35,308 nucleotides of DNA. It comes from Gammaproteobacteria bacterium. Lineage in GTDB: Bacteria; Pseudomonadota; Gammaproteobacteria; Steroidobacterales; Woeseiaceae. The notes under the pieces are model-generated. The model worked only from the letters and a program-made list of their open reading frames with translations, did no database searches and was not told the DNA's origin. The stretch lies in the NCBI GenBank assembly GCA_029864095.1, contig JAOTUB010000024.1:1-35308 (forward strand). Reading direction: 5' to 3'. Positions 1 through 8,533 of this stretch are shown here, one piece after another; position 1 is the stretch's first letter, and each line of letters starts with the position of its first letter. The translations under genes and the position numbers were made by a program.

Positions 1-676
1 CGGCTCCGAGTTTCAGGAGTTCAAGAAGCTCTATGGTTCGACACTCGTGTGTGGATTCGCGCATATTGACGGCTACCCGGTCGGCATCGTCGCCAACAAC
101 GGCATTCTGTTCATGGAGTCGGCGCAAAAGGGCGCGCACTTCATACAGCTGTGCAATCGCCGCGGGATACCACTCGTATTCATGCAGAATATAACAGGAT
201 TCATGGTCGGCAAACGCGTCGAACACGCCGGCATCGCGAAAGAAGGCGCCAAAATGGTCAATGCTGTGGCGACCGCCACCGTGCCGAAGTTCACCGTCGT
301 TATCGGCGGTTCTTTCGGTGCCGGTAATTACGCGATGTGCGGTCGCGCCTATAATCCGCGCATGCTCTGGATGTGGCCAAACGCACGCATCTCGGTTATG
401 GGCGGAGAGCAGGCGGCCATCGTCTTGTCGACGGTCAAGCGTGAAGGACTCGAAGCTCGCGGCGACGAATGGTCCGCAGAAGAGCAAGAGGAGTTCGAGT
501 CCGCCATTCGGGACAAGTACGAGGCGCAGGGGCATCCTTACTACGCGAGCGCGCGGCTCTGGGACGATGGCGTCATCGACCCGGCCGATACGCGCCAGGT
601 GCTGTCGGTGGGACTTGCGGCCGCAATGAATCGGCCGCGCGACCAGGAAACGCCCTTCGGTATTTTCAGAATGTAA
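1..676 (+). CDS. liuB: Acyl-CoA carboxylase beta (carboxyltransferase) subunit, methylcrotonyl-CoA type, 5' truncated
   Basis: The reading frame is open from base 2 (first residues GSEFQEF), so the true start lies upstream of the window. About 224 C-terminal residues remain. They match the carboxyltransferase half of methylcrotonyl-CoA carboxylase: [11 protein letters not shown], the [16 protein letters not shown] oxyanion-hole segment, and the C-terminal signature ending FGIFRM. The family enzyme carboxylates 3-methylcrotonyl-CoA in leucine breakdown (LiuB/MccB); the close paralogue AtuC acts on geranyl-CoA, and this fragment cannot separate the two. The next genes are a phosphotransferase, a MaoC hydratase and a crotonase rather than the usual liuC/liuD order, so the symbol is tentative. 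The biotin-carrying alpha subunit is not in the window. Confidence 0.88.
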   Translation, partial: GSEFQEFKKLYGSTLVCGFAHIDGYPVGIVANNGILFMESAQKGAHFIQLCNRRGIPLVFMQNITGFMVGKRVEHAGIAKEGAKMVNAVATATVPKFTVVIGGSFGAGNYAMCGRAYNPRMLWMWPNARISVMGGEQAAIVLSTVKREGLEARGDEWSAEEQEEFESAIRDKYEAQGHPYYASARLWDDGVIDPADTRQVLSVGLAAAMNRPRDQETPFGIFRM

Positions 677-712
677 CGTCCTGCTCCCGACCAGGCATGC
701 GGTATGATGCAT

Positions 713-733
713 GTCCGATTTTTTTTGTCGGAC
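713..733 (+). repeat. Inverted repeat GTCCGA / TCGGAC around a T tract
   Basis: A 6-bp perfect inverted repeat (713-718 and 728-733) encloses eight T and one G. In RNA it would make a short hairpin with a U-rich loop. The U run is in the loop, not after the stem, so it is not an intrinsic terminator. It lies between the carboxylase stop and the preferred start of the phosphotransferase gene, so an operator or mRNA element is possible, but nothing proves function. Confidence 0.3.
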
Positions 734-758
734 CGAGAATGCAACAGGACTAACCGCG

Positions 759-1826
759 GTGGTTGATCGGCAAGAACAAAACACGGGCACACGTGACGTG
801 CGCAAGGCGCATCTGTTCGATGTTGCGCGACTCGAGGCATACATGTCCTCGCATGTGGAGGGCTTTCGCGGGCCGCTAGAGGTCAGTCAGTTCAAAGGGG
901 GTCAGTCGAATCCGACCTACCTGCTGGAAGCAGAATCGGGAAAATACGTGCTGCGTCGCAAACCGCCCGGAAAGCTGCTCAAATCCGCTCACGCGGTCGA
1001 TCGCGAGTACCGCATTATCAGCGCGCTGTACGCCGCCGATTTTCCGGTGCCGCGCCCGTATGTGCTATGCGATGACGACGAGGTCATCGGTACGATGTTT
1101 TTCATCATGGAGTTTGTCGATGGCCGAATCTTCTGGGATCTCGACTTACCCAACGCAAATGCGGCAGGCCGGGCGGCGCTGTATGACAACATCAACGAGA
1201 CGATCGCCAGGCTGCACAGCTTCGACTACGAAGCGCTCGGTCTGGGCGACTACGGCAAGCCAGGCAATTACTTCGCGCGGCAAATTTCGCGCTGGACCGG
1301 CCAGTATCGTGCGTCAGAGACGGCGGCAGTCAAGTCGATGGATGCCCTGATCGAATGGTTGCCGGCCAATATCCCGGATGACGATTCGTCGGCCATCGTG
1401 CACGGAGACTTTCGTCTCGACAACATGATCGTGCACCCGAGCGAACCCAGGGTCATCGCGGTACTCGACTGGGAACTCTCGACCATCGGTCATCCGCTCG
1501 CCGATTTCACGTATCACCTGATGGCTTGGCAGATGCCGGAGATCGGAATCGGTTCAACCGGTCTTTTGCACAAGGATCTGGCAGCGCTGGGCATACCGGA
1601 CGAAGAAACCTACACCGAACTGTATTGTGAGCGCACAGGACGTGCCCAAGGGATCGCCAACCGCAATTTCTACTCCGCTTTCAACTTCTTCCGCCTGGCC
1701 GCTATCTTGCAAGGCATCGCGGGACGGGTCCGCGATGGCACGGCCGCGAGTGCTCATGCCGAGCATGCCGTGAAAGCGGTTTCACCGCTGGCGGACATCG
1801 GCTGGCAGTACGCGGTGCGCCAATGA
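759..1826 (+). CDS. Phosphotransferase family protein, ACAD10/11-type APH domain
   Basis: A 355-residue aminoglycoside-phosphotransferase (APH) fold protein. The ATP-binding lobe shows GGQSNPTYLL and VLRRKPPG. The catalytic loop is HGDFRLDN (H215, D217, N222), and the metal-binding Asp is in VLDWE (D237). These are the motifs of the APH domain that in animals is fused to acyl-CoA dehydrogenases (ACAD10/11). Bacterial versions usually sit beside acyl-CoA dehydrogenase and MaoC genes, as here. The animal enzymes phosphorylate 4-hydroxyacyl-CoAs; that activity is inferred, not shown. I prefer GTG at 759: AGGA lies about 10 nt upstream and the N-terminus then fits the family length. An in-frame ATG at 711 would add 16 residues but has no clear Shine-Dalgarno. 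Confidence 0.87.
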   Translation: MVDRQEQNTGTRDVRKAHLFDVARLEAYMSSHVEGFRGPLEVSQFKGGQSNPTYLLEAESGKYVLRRKPPGKLLKSAHAVDREYRIISALYAADFPVPRPYVLCDDDEVIGTMFFIMEFVDGRIFWDLDLPNANAAGRAALYDNINETIARLHSFDYEALGLGDYGKPGNYFARQISRWTGQYRASETAAVKSMDALIEWLPANIPDDDSSAIVHGDFRLDNMIVHPSEPRVIAVLDWELSTIGHPLADFTYHLMAWQMPEIGIGSTGLLHKDLAALGIPDEETYTELYCERTGRAQGIANRNFYSAFNFFRLAAILQGIAGRVRDGTAASAHAEHAVKAVSPLADIGWQYAVRQ

Positions 1827-1848
1827 TCTGCAGCGCAAGAAGGAACTC

Positions 1849-2706
1849 ATGGCACTGAATTACGATGAGCTGATGGCAAGGTCGGACGACGACATACGGC
1901 TAAGCTACGCTGATGTCGAGACAATGCTCTATGCCCAGAGCATAGGCCTCGGACGCGATCCATCGAATGCCAAAGAACTGCCCTATGTCTACGAGCAGGG
2001 GCAACCATTACGCACGGTTCCGTCAATGGCCAGCGTTCTCGTGCCGGACATGTTTCCGCCGGACCTCGGCTGGGACTTCACGCAAGTGCTGCACGCCGAA
2101 CAGCGGCTGCATTTGCATCGCCCCTTGCCGGCCGCGGCCGAGCTTGCAGTGAACAAACGTATCGTTGACATATTCGATCGCGGGCCGAAACGCGGCGCAA
2201 TGATCCTGTTCGAGGCTGAGGGGCGGCTCACAAAGGACGATTCGGCGCTGTTTTCCCTGGGCATGACCGTCATCGCGCGGGGTGATGGCGGCTTCGGCGG
2301 CCATGCCGGATCCGGGCCGGCACCGCACCGAGCTCCGCGCCGCGATCCGGATCTGCGTTGTATTAGCAAAACGCGCGTCGACCAGGCCTTGCTGTTTCGA
2401 TTGAACGGCGATCGCAATCCGCTGCACGCTGATCCCGCAATAGCAGTCGAGGCAGGATTTCAGGCCCCTATACTGCACGGCCTGTGTACCTATGGCATTG
2501 CGTGCCACGCGATCCTGCAGACCATATGCGACTATGATTATACCTTGATCAAGGAATTCGACGCGCGCTTCTCGTCGCCGGTTATGCCGGGAGACACGAT
2601 CAGGACGGATATGTGGCAGGACGGCAATATCGTGTCGTTTCGATGCACGGCGACGGAGCGCGATACGATCGTATTGCGCAATGGCAAATGTACTTTGGCG
2701 ACCTAG
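1849..2706 (+). CDS. MaoC-type (R)-enoyl-CoA hydratase / FAS1-like dehydratase
   Basis: A 285-residue double hot-dog protein. The N-terminal half (about 1-150) is the degenerate FAS1-like dehydratase hot-dog. The C-terminal half carries the hydratase-2 signature NGDRNPLHADP with catalytic Asp188 and His193, followed by AGFQAPILHGLC. Family members hydrate trans-2-enoyl-CoA to (R)-3-hydroxyacyl-CoA, as in the peroxisomal multifunctional enzyme type 2. The gene lies 22 nt after the phosphotransferase and 13 nt before a crotonase, so it is almost certainly co-transcribed. Having both an R-specific (MaoC) and an S-type (crotonase) hydratase in one run suggests processing of unusual or branched enoyl-CoAs. 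The exact substrate is unknown. Confidence 0.88.
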   Translation: MALNYDELMARSDDDIRLSYADVETMLYAQSIGLGRDPSNAKELPYVYEQGQPLRTVPSMASVLVPDMFPPDLGWDFTQVLHAEQRLHLHRPLPAAAELAVNKRIVDIFDRGPKRGAMILFEAEGRLTKDDSALFSLGMTVIARGDGGFGGHAGSGPAPHRAPRRDPDLRCISKTRVDQALLFRLNGDRNPLHADPAIAVEAGFQAPILHGLCTYGIACHAILQTICDYDYTLIKEFDARFSSPVMPGDTIRTDMWQDGNIVSFRCTATERDTIVLRNGKCTLAT

Positions 2707-2719
2707 TTGGGTATGGCTT

Positions 2720-3511
2720 ATGAGCAAACCGGTAAAAATGTCGATCAATCATCACATTGCGCAGGTTACGCTGAACCGACCTGACAAGGCTAATGCACTC
2801 AGTCTCGAGATGTTCGACTCTATCGGTGAGGCCGGGGAGCAACTGGCATCCGATCGATCCGTCCGCGCCGTGATCCTGCATGGCGCTGGCGAGAATTTTT
2901 GCGCCGGCCTCGATTTCGACATTTTTCGGCAGCGCGAACCAATCGTGGACGCGCAGGCAATGGCGCCTGCCGGGCCGTCACCGGCTAACCGATTTCAGCG
3001 CGCGGCCTATGTCTGGCGCGAGCTGCCGATTCCTGTCATTTGCGCTATCACAGGGGTCGCCTACGGCGGGGGCCTGCAGATTGCACTCGGTGCCGACCTG
3101 CGCTATGCGACCGCTGATGCGCGCCTGTCGATCATGGAAATCAAGTGGGGTCTGATTCCGGACATGGCCATCAGCACCACTTTGCGGGACATTTTGCCGG
3201 TTGATCGCGTCAAGGAACTCGCCTGGTCGGGGAGGCCCGTGGCAGGGGCGGAGGCGCTCGGCTTGGGCCTCGTTACTGCGCTGCACGAGGATCCCCTTAC
3301 CGCGGCAAGGCAAACGGCGCAAGAGATCTGCGGCAAGTCTCCCGACGCAATCCGTGCCATGAAACGGCTGTTCAATTCGGCCTGGCAACTCGCCGAGGCG
3401 GACGCCCTCGCACTGGAGGCGCAGCTGCAGTGCAGCGTCTTCGGCAGGCCAAACCAGCTGGAGGCTGTGATGGCGAACGTTGAAAAGCGCGCGCCCGATT
3501 TCAAAGACTGA
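2720..3511 (+). CDS. Crotonase / enoyl-CoA hydratase family protein
   Basis: A 263-residue crotonase. The first oxyanion-hole loop is GENFCAGLDFD and the second is AYGGGLQIALGADLRYA, followed by ARLSIMEIKWGLIPDMA. Compared with rat enoyl-CoA hydratase, the second catalytic Glu (E164) is kept as E140, but the first (E144) is Gln120; the 20-residue spacing is preserved. The IPD Asp resembles enoyl-CoA isomerase/dienoyl-CoA isomerase relatives. Canonical hydration may therefore be weak, and isomerase or thioesterase-like chemistry is possible. I use ATG 2720 (MSKPVKMSINHH), which starts where crotonases normally start; a longer frame upstream reaches back into the hydratase gene and looks spurious. 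It is last in the cluster with the carboxylase, phosphotransferase and MaoC genes. Confidence 0.88.
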   Translation: MSKPVKMSINHHIAQVTLNRPDKANALSLEMFDSIGEAGEQLASDRSVRAVILHGAGENFCAGLDFDIFRQREPIVDAQAMAPAGPSPANRFQRAAYVWRELPIPVICAITGVAYGGGLQIALGADLRYATADARLSIMEIKWGLIPDMAISTTLRDILPVDRVKELAWSGRPVAGAEALGLGLVTALHEDPLTAARQTAQEICGKSPDAIRAMKRLFNSAWQLAEADALALEAQLQCSVFGRPNQLEAVMANVEKRAPDFKD

Positions 3512-3574
3512 ATTGTCTTTTGGCAGCCGGAACTATGCCGCCCGGACCGGAGTCGAAGGGAATAATGGTAGTCG

Positions 3575-4306
3575 ATGTCCGATGTGAACAATCCGATTGA
3601 CAAACTAACGGTCATTTTGGCGTTTTTGACGTGCCTGCATCCGTGGGCTGCTGGTGCCGAAGAAGACAATGCTTTCCCCAGGATGCCGGTTGATGCGAAG
3701 ACACTGCGCGTTCAGGACCAGGCCGAGGAAGTTTACGAGCGTACCGATTACAAGCGCGCATTTTTTATCTACCGCAATGAGCTGGCGCCTATCGGGGACA
3801 AATACGGCCAATACATGGTTGGTTTCATGTACCTGACGGGCAAGGGCGTCGAAGAGGATCGCGTTGCCGGCTCAGCCTGGTATCGTCTGGCCGCAGAGCG
3901 CGGCACAAAGGAATTTGTGGGTGCCCGGGACGGGCTGATGGCGACCCTGGATGCCGAGGAGAAGGCTCTCTCGGACAGCCTGTTCCTCGAACTGCGCAAG
4001 CAATACGGTGACCTGGTCCTGATGGTAAGGGCGTTGCGCCACGAGCGGAAATTACTGGACGCACGCACAGGGTCTCGTGCTTCCTCCTCCGACGTGATGC
4101 CGATGACTGTCATTAGTACTGATCGCAGCGGCAGCAGGACAACGACGGGGGCGGACTATTACGGCCGGATCGAGAGACGCATGCAGGCCCGTCTCGATTT
4201 CATCCAAAGCCGCACGCGAATCGAGATCAGTGACGCCAATGTCATGACGCTCGACCTGGACTCAATCGAACAGCAGGTCAGCGAACACCTGAACGAACTC
4301 GATTAG
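3575..4306 (+). CDS. Secreted Sel1-like repeat protein of unknown function
   Basis: A 243-residue protein. Residues about 11-27 form a hydrophobic stretch ending HPWAAGA, a likely Sec signal with cleavage before EED, so it is predicted periplasmic. Residues about 50-110 contain tetratricopeptide-like Sel1 helices (KYGQYMVGFMYLTGKGVEED, then AGSAWYRLAAERG). The C-terminal half is charged and probably helical. Sel1 proteins usually act as protein-binding scaffolds in envelope or signalling complexes; no partner is visible here. It is transcribed alone, 63 nt after the crotonase, and its stop overlaps the convergent TetR gene by 4 nt. The start is uncertain because no strong Shine-Dalgarno is placed correctly. 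Confidence 0.72.
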   Translation: MSDVNNPIDKLTVILAFLTCLHPWAAGAEEDNAFPRMPVDAKTLRVQDQAEEVYERTDYKRAFFIYRNELAPIGDKYGQYMVGFMYLTGKGVEEDRVAGSAWYRLAAERGTKEFVGARDGLMATLDAEEKALSDSLFLELRKQYGDLVLMVRALRHERKLLDARTGSRASSSDVMPMTVISTDRSGSRTTTGADYYGRIERRMQARLDFIQSRTRIEISDANVMTLDLDSIEQQVSEHLNELD

Positions 4307-4899
4307 CCAGTATTGGCCGCGAGGCCGCATGACAGGATTTCCGGGAACTCGGCAACCGTCTTCTGCGCGATCGCATCGTCGCCGTGATACCACTTCGGAA
4401 TCCAGTTGATCGAGCCCATGATCGCGTTGCCCGTCATGCGCACGTCACAGGTCTGAATGCTGCCGTCGGCGATGCCGCGCTCGAGCAGCTTTTCGAAATC
4501 CAGGCTATGTCGCCTCGAGAGTTCCAGAACCTCGTCACGGTGCTCAGGCTTCAGAGACGGAATTTCACTCATGATTGCGATCGGCCCCTGTTCGCCAACC
4601 ATGATTTCTATGTGGTAGCGCAGGTAGCGTCGCACCTGTTCGAGACCGCTGCCGCCTTCGGCAATTGCCCGATACATCGCCTCACGGCCGACGTCGGCGG
4701 CACGCACATAACACAGATATACGAGTTCTTCCTTGTTGCGCACGTAGTAGTAAAGGGCAGGGTCGGTAAGCCCGAGCATGTCGGCGACGTCTTTCAGTGA
4801 CGTGCCGCTGTATCCCTTGCGGTTGAAGCAATGGGCGGCGGCCTTGAGCACACGATCACGCTGTTGCTGAAATCGCGTTTCGTCCGAATTGCGGGCCAT
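4303..4899 (-). CDS. TetR/AcrR-family transcriptional regulator
   Basis: A 198-residue regulator. The N-terminal helix-turn-helix runs from about residue 15 to 60 (RVLKAAAHCFNRKGYSGTS, LKDVADMLGL, ALYYYVRNKEELV), typical of TetR. The C-terminal ligand domain is helical and not assignable to a subfamily by eye. It is divergent from icmF, so it most likely controls that operon and itself, with an acyl-CoA as a plausible effector (inference). I chose ATG 4899 (MARNSDETRF) because it leaves the normal short tail before helix 1; an upstream in-frame ATG at 4956 would place the left operator-like hexamers inside the coding sequence. The stop overlaps the convergent Sel1-like gene by 4 nt. Confidence 0.9.
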   Translation of the reverse strand: MARNSDETRFQQQRDRVLKAAAHCFNRKGYSGTSLKDVADMLGLTDPALYYYVRNKEELVYLCYVRAADVGREAMYRAIAEGGSGLEQVRRYLRYHIEIMVGEQGPIAIMSEIPSLKPEHRDEVLELSRRHSLDFEKLLERGIADGSIQTCDVRMTGNAIMGSINWIPKWYHGDDAIAQKTVAEFPEILSCGLAANTG

Positions 4900-4964
4900 A
4901 ATGTGTCCATTCTCGCGGGCGCCAAATGCGCACTTTGCACTTGAGATTTGCTTCATTCTGCATT

Positions 4965-4984
4965 ATTTTAATCTAGATTAAAAT
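4965..4984. promoter_or_regulatory. 20-bp perfect palindrome, probable TetR-type operator
   Basis: The palindrome has core TTTTAATCTAGATTAAAA (4966-4983), extended by one pair on each side. It covers the spacer and -10 box of the predicted tetR promoter and ends just upstream of the icmF -35. Its size and two-fold symmetry fit a TetR-family operator. Its centre (4974.5) is offset 8 bp from the centre of the flanking hexamer arms, so the two elements may be separate sites. Confidence 0.6.
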
Positions 4985-4992
4985 TTTTTCAA
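4965..4992 (-). promoter_or_regulatory. Predicted sigma70 promoter of the TetR gene
   Basis: On the minus strand, TTGAAA (4992-4987) is followed after 16 nt by TAAAAT (4970-4965). Each box differs from consensus at one base. Transcription would start near 4958, giving a leader of about 60 nt before ATG 4899. The -10 and spacer lie inside the 20-bp palindrome, which would give autorepression. Confidence 0.5.
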
Positions 4993-5016
4993 GTGCAAAA
5001 GTGCTTGATTTATAAG
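4988..5016 (+). promoter_or_regulatory. Predicted sigma70 promoter of the icmF operon
   Basis: TATAAG (5011-5016, one mismatch to TATAAT) lies 17 nt after a weak TTCAAG (4988-4993). The -35 shares bases with the divergent tetR -35 and with the right hexamer arm. A repressor on the AAGTGC copies would therefore block both polymerases. The weak -35 makes the exact start uncertain. Confidence 0.42.
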
Positions 5017-5074
5017 GAAATCCCGCTCGAGAGGTGGCTCTTTCCGCCGTGTTTTGCTCGGAGAACCAGATTCG

Positions 5075-8000
5075 ATGAGTACCGCAGCCAGCGATCTGCC
5101 GCGTAAACCCAAGGCCCGCGCACAGGCGCCATTGCGTTTCGTAACGGCTGCCTCGCTGTTCGACGGCCACGATGCCGCAATCAACATCATGCGACGTCTG
5201 ATCCAGGCACAGGGCGCCGAGGTCATTCACCTTGGCCACAATCGCAGTGTCGACGATATCGTGCGTGCGGCTATCCAGGAGGATGCCGATGGCATCGCCG
5301 TGAGCTCGTACCAGGGCGGTCATATCGAGTTCTTCCGCTACATGGTCGATCGCCTGCGCGATCTGGGAGCGCCGCACATCAAAGTGTTCGGTGGCGGGGG
5401 CGGCACGATTACCCCGGAGGAAATCGAAGACCTCATGGAATATGGCGTCGAGCGCATCTACCACCCAAACGATGGTATGAAGCTCGGGCTCGAAAACATG
5501 ATCCGGGATCTCGTAGAGAAGACCGCAACCGCACGTCGCGATACGGTATCGCCGACATCGACAAGCCCCACGAATATCACCGGCATTGCCGGGATGATCT
5601 CCGCGATCGAAGAGGGTGCATTCGATGACGCAGAGCTCGTGACGCTGCGCAAGGAATGGCAGGTGAAAGCGGGTAAGGTGCCAGTCATTGGCATTACGGG
5701 TACCGGTGGTGCGGGTAAGAGCAGCGTGACCGATGAGGTGCTGAACCGTTTCCTGACATCGTTCCCCGATATACGCATCGCCGTGCTGGCGGTCGACCCG
5801 ACGCGCCGTCGCACGGGCGGTGCACTGCTCGGCGACCGAATTCGTATGAACACGTTGCGCTCGGAGCAGATATTCATGCGCTCGATCGCAACACGCCGCC
5901 AGCATCTGGCTACAAGTGAAATGCTCGGGGACCACATCCTGTTCCTCAAGTCGCTCGGCTACGATCTCGTCATCGTCGAGACGGCAGGCATCGGCCAGAG
6001 CGACAGCGAGATTGTCGACCTCGTGAATTTTTCGGTCTATGTCATGACGAGCGAGTACGGCGCGGCGAGTCAGCTCGAGAAAATCGACATGCTCGACTTC
6101 GCTGATTTGATCGTACTCAACAAATACGACAAGCGCGGCGCCGAAGACGCGCTCAGAGATATCCGCAAGCAGTGGATGCGTAATCACGCCGCCTTCGAGA
6201 CGGCCGTTGATAACGTTCCCGTTTACCCGAGCATCGCGAGCCAGTTCAACGATCCGGGGATCAGCTACATGTTCTCCGAGCTGTGTCGGCGCGTCGTTGA
6301 TAAAGTCGGTCTCGAGAAAGACAGGTGGACGCCGGATATCGACACCTCGATCAGGGAGCCGCGCGCCACGGCCATGATCCCGGGCGCGCGTGTCCGCTAT
6401 CTCGCGGAAATTGCCGAGCAGGGGCGTGCGATCAACAGCGGCATCGACGCGCAGGCCGAGATCGCGAGCGGTTTGCAACACCTTTACGAGGCGCTCAGGT
6501 CGATAGAGGACCCGCGACTTCCGGAGAAACTGGTCGCATACCAATCCGACGCGCTGACAGAAGGCGAGGATCGCAGTCTGCTTGCGTTACGACAGCGCTA
6601 CCAGGAAGCACTGGCTGAATTGACACCAGAGTCGGTCCGGTTGCTCGAGGAATGGCCCGCACGCAGGGAAAGCGTCCGCGCGGCAACGTACAGCTACACA
6701 GTGCGCGGCCGCGATATCACCGGCAACAACTATCGCGAGAGCCTGAGTCACCAAAGGATTCCCAAGATCGCAGCACCCCATTTCAGGGACTGGGGTGAGC
6801 TGCTCAAATTTCTGTCGAAAGAAAACCTGCCCGGTGGGTATCCCTATACGGGTGGGGTGTATCCGTATCGCCGTCTCGGCGAGGACCCGACGCGCATGTT
6901 CGCGGGCGAGGGCACGCCCGAGCGCACCAACCGTCGATTTCACTATCTCTCGCTCGGCCAGGATGCTGCGCGCCTGTCGACGGCATTCGATTCGGTGACC
7001 TTGTACGGTGAAAACCCGCACGAGCGGCCCGACATCTACGGCAAGGTCGGCAACTCCGGCGTCTCGATTGCGTCCGTCGACGACATGAAGAAACTGTACT
7101 CGGGTTTCGATCTGTGTGCGCCGACGACATCGGTGTCGATGACGATCAACGGTCCGGCGCCGATGATTCTCGCTTTTTTCATGAACAGCGCGATCGATCA
7201 GCAAATCGAAAAGCATTTGCGCGAGACCGGTGAATGGGAAGCGGCACAGAAGAAAATCGACAAGTATTTCGAAGGGCGCGAGCGTCCACGATACGTCGGC
7301 GAATTACCCCCCGGCAACGATGGTCTCGGCTTGGGCCTGCTCGGGATTTCGGGCGACAAGGTCGTCGATGGCAAGACCTATGCCCGCATCCGCAAGGAGA
7401 CGCTCGCGAATGTTCGCGGCACGGTCCAGGCCGACATCCTCAAGGAAGATCAGGCTCAAAACACCTGTATTTTCTCCACCGAATTCGCGATGAAAATGAT
7501 GGGCGATGTGCAGCAGTACTTCATCGACAACAACGTTCGCAACTACTACAGCATTTCGATCAGCGGCTATCACATCGCCGAAGCGGGTGCGAATCCGATC
7601 AGCCAGCTCGCGTTTACGCTGGCCAATGGCTTCACAATCGTCGAATACTATCTTGCGCGAGGCATGGACATCGATGACTTCGCACCGAACCTGAGTTTCT
7701 TTTTCTCAAATGGCATGGACCCCGAATACACGGTCATCGGACGTGTTGCCCGCCGTATCTGGGCACGTGCGATGCGCGAGCGCTACGGCGCGAGTGCGCG
7801 ATCGCAAATGCTCAAATACCACATACAAACCTCGGGCCGCAGCCTGCATGCGCAGGAAATCAGTTTCAACGACATTCGCACGACTTTGCAGGCACTGTAC
7901 GCGCTGTTCGACAATTGCAATAGCCTGCACACCAACGCGTTTGATGAGGCCATCACGACGCCGACCGAACAGTCGGTGCGCCGCGCCGTGGCGATTCAGA

Positions 8001-8518
8001 TGATCATATCGCGCGAGCTCGGCCTGAATTTCTGTGAGAACCCCTGGCAGGGCTCGTTCATCGTCGACGAGCTGACCGATCTCGTCGAAGAAGCCGTGTA
8101 CCAGGAGTTCGAGCGAATTTCGGATCGCGGCGGCGTACTGGGCGCGATGGATACGATGTATCAGCGCGGCAAGATCCAGGAAGAGAGCCTTTACTATGAA
8201 AGCAAGAAGCACGACGGTTCGCTGCCCTTGATCGGCGTCAATACCTTCTTGCCGAAAAAAGGACAGGAGGACCAAGTCCATGAGCAGGAGCTGATTCGCT
8301 CGAGCGAAGCCGAAAAGAACGATCAGATTCGCCACGTCAGGGCATTTCAAAAGACACATGCCGACGAAAGCGCAGCGGCACTTGCAAGTCTGCAGGCCGT
8401 CGCACGCGAGCGGAGCAACGTTTTTGCGGAACTCATGGAGACAGTCAAGTCCAATTCACTGGGGCAGATATCGCACGCGCTGTATCAGGTCGGCGGTGAG
8501 TACCGCCGCAATATGTAG
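5075..8518 (+). CDS. icmF: Fused isobutyryl-CoA mutase (IcmF)
   Basis: A 1147-residue, three-part, adenosylcobalamin-dependent mutase that interconverts isobutyryl-CoA and butyryl-CoA. Residues about 22-155 form the B12-binding domain (DGHDAA, axial His32, then SSYQGGH and GGGGG). Residues about 200-420 form a MeaB-like G-protein chaperone: Walker [10 protein letters not shown] (K215), ETAGIGQSD, and NKYD at 349-352. Residues about 560-1140 form the substrate-binding mutase barrel. Substrate-determining positions carry Phe609 (RMFAGEG) and Gln795 (QNTCIF), where methylmalonyl-CoA mutase has Tyr89 and Arg207. This is the isobutyryl-CoA signature. ATG 5075 has GGAG 11 nt upstream; an in-frame TTG at 5054 is less likely. 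It is first in a five-gene operon divergent from tetR. Some IcmF proteins also accept isovaleryl/pivalyl-CoA. Confidence 0.95.
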   Translation: MSTAASDLPRKPKARAQAPLRFVTAASLFDGHDAAINIMRRLIQAQGAEVIHLGHNRSVDDIVRAAIQEDADGIAVSSYQGGHIEFFRYMVDRLRDLGAPHIKVFGGGGGTITPEEIEDLMEYGVERIYHPNDGMKLGLENMIRDLVEKTATARRDTVSPTSTSPTNITGIAGMISAIEEGAFDDAELVTLRKEWQVKAGKVPVIGITGTGGAGKSSVTDEVLNRFLTSFPDIRIAVLAVDPTRRRTGGALLGDRIRMNTLRSEQIFMRSIATRRQHLATSEMLGDHILFLKSLGYDLVIVETAGIGQSDSEIVDLVNFSVYVMTSEYGAASQLEKIDMLDFADLIVLNKYDKRGAEDALRDIRKQWMRNHAAFETAVDNVPVYPSIASQFNDPGISYMFSELCRRVVDKVGLEKDRWTPDIDTSIREPRATAMIPGARVRYLAEIAEQGRAINSGIDAQAEIASGLQHLYEALRSIEDPRLPEKLVAYQSDALTEGEDRSLLALRQRYQEALAELTPESVRLLEEWPARRESVRAATYSYTVRGRDITGNNYRESLSHQRIPKIAAPHFRDWGELLKFLSKENLPGGYPYTGGVYPYRRLGEDPTRMFAGEGTPERTNRRFHYLSLGQDAARLSTAFDSVTLYGENPHERPDIYGKVGNSGVSIASVDDMKKLYSGFDLCAPTTSVSMTINGPAPMILAFFMNSAIDQQIEKHLRETGEWEAAQKKIDKYFEGRERPRYVGELPPGNDGLGLGLLGISGDKVVDGKTYARIRKETLANVRGTVQADILKEDQAQNTCIFSTEFAMKMMGDVQQYFIDNNVRNYYSISISGYHIAEAGANPISQLAFTLANGFTIVEYYLARGMDIDDFAPNLSFFFSNGMDPEYTVIGRVARRIWARAMRERYGASARSQMLKYHIQTSGRSLHAQEISFNDIRTTLQALYALFDNCNSLHTNAFDEAITTPTEQSVRRAVAIQMIISRELGLNFCENPWQGSFIVDELTDLVEEAVYQEFERISDRGGVLGAMDTMYQRGKIQEESLYYESKKHDGSLPLIGVNTFLPKKGQEDQVHEQELIRSSEAEKNDQIRHVRAFQKTHADESAAALASLQAVARERSNVFAELMETVKSNSLGQISHALYQVGGEYRRNM

Positions 8519-8533
8519 GAAAAGGAGCCCTTG

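Larger units (their letters stand above)
4930..5004. promoter_or_regulatory. Four AAGTGC/GCACTT hexamers, operator candidate of the tetR-icmF region
   Basis: The left arm has two direct GCACTT copies at 4930-4935 and 4937-4942. The right arm has two inverted copies, AAGTGC at 4991-4996 and 4999-5004. The arms are inverted with respect to each other: GCACTTTGCACTTGA on the left, TCAAGTGCAAAAGTGC on the right, with one extra A. The right arm overlaps both predicted -35 elements. The left arm lies in the predicted tetR leader. This suggests cooperative or looped binding by a dimeric repressor, most simply the adjacent TetR protein. Confidence 0.55.

Noticed and set aside
4973..6544. Long open frame on the minus strand opposite icmF (about 520 codons).
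   Set aside because: It is the shadow of a GC-rich coding region; its composition shows no domain and the plus strand has a full IcmF protein.
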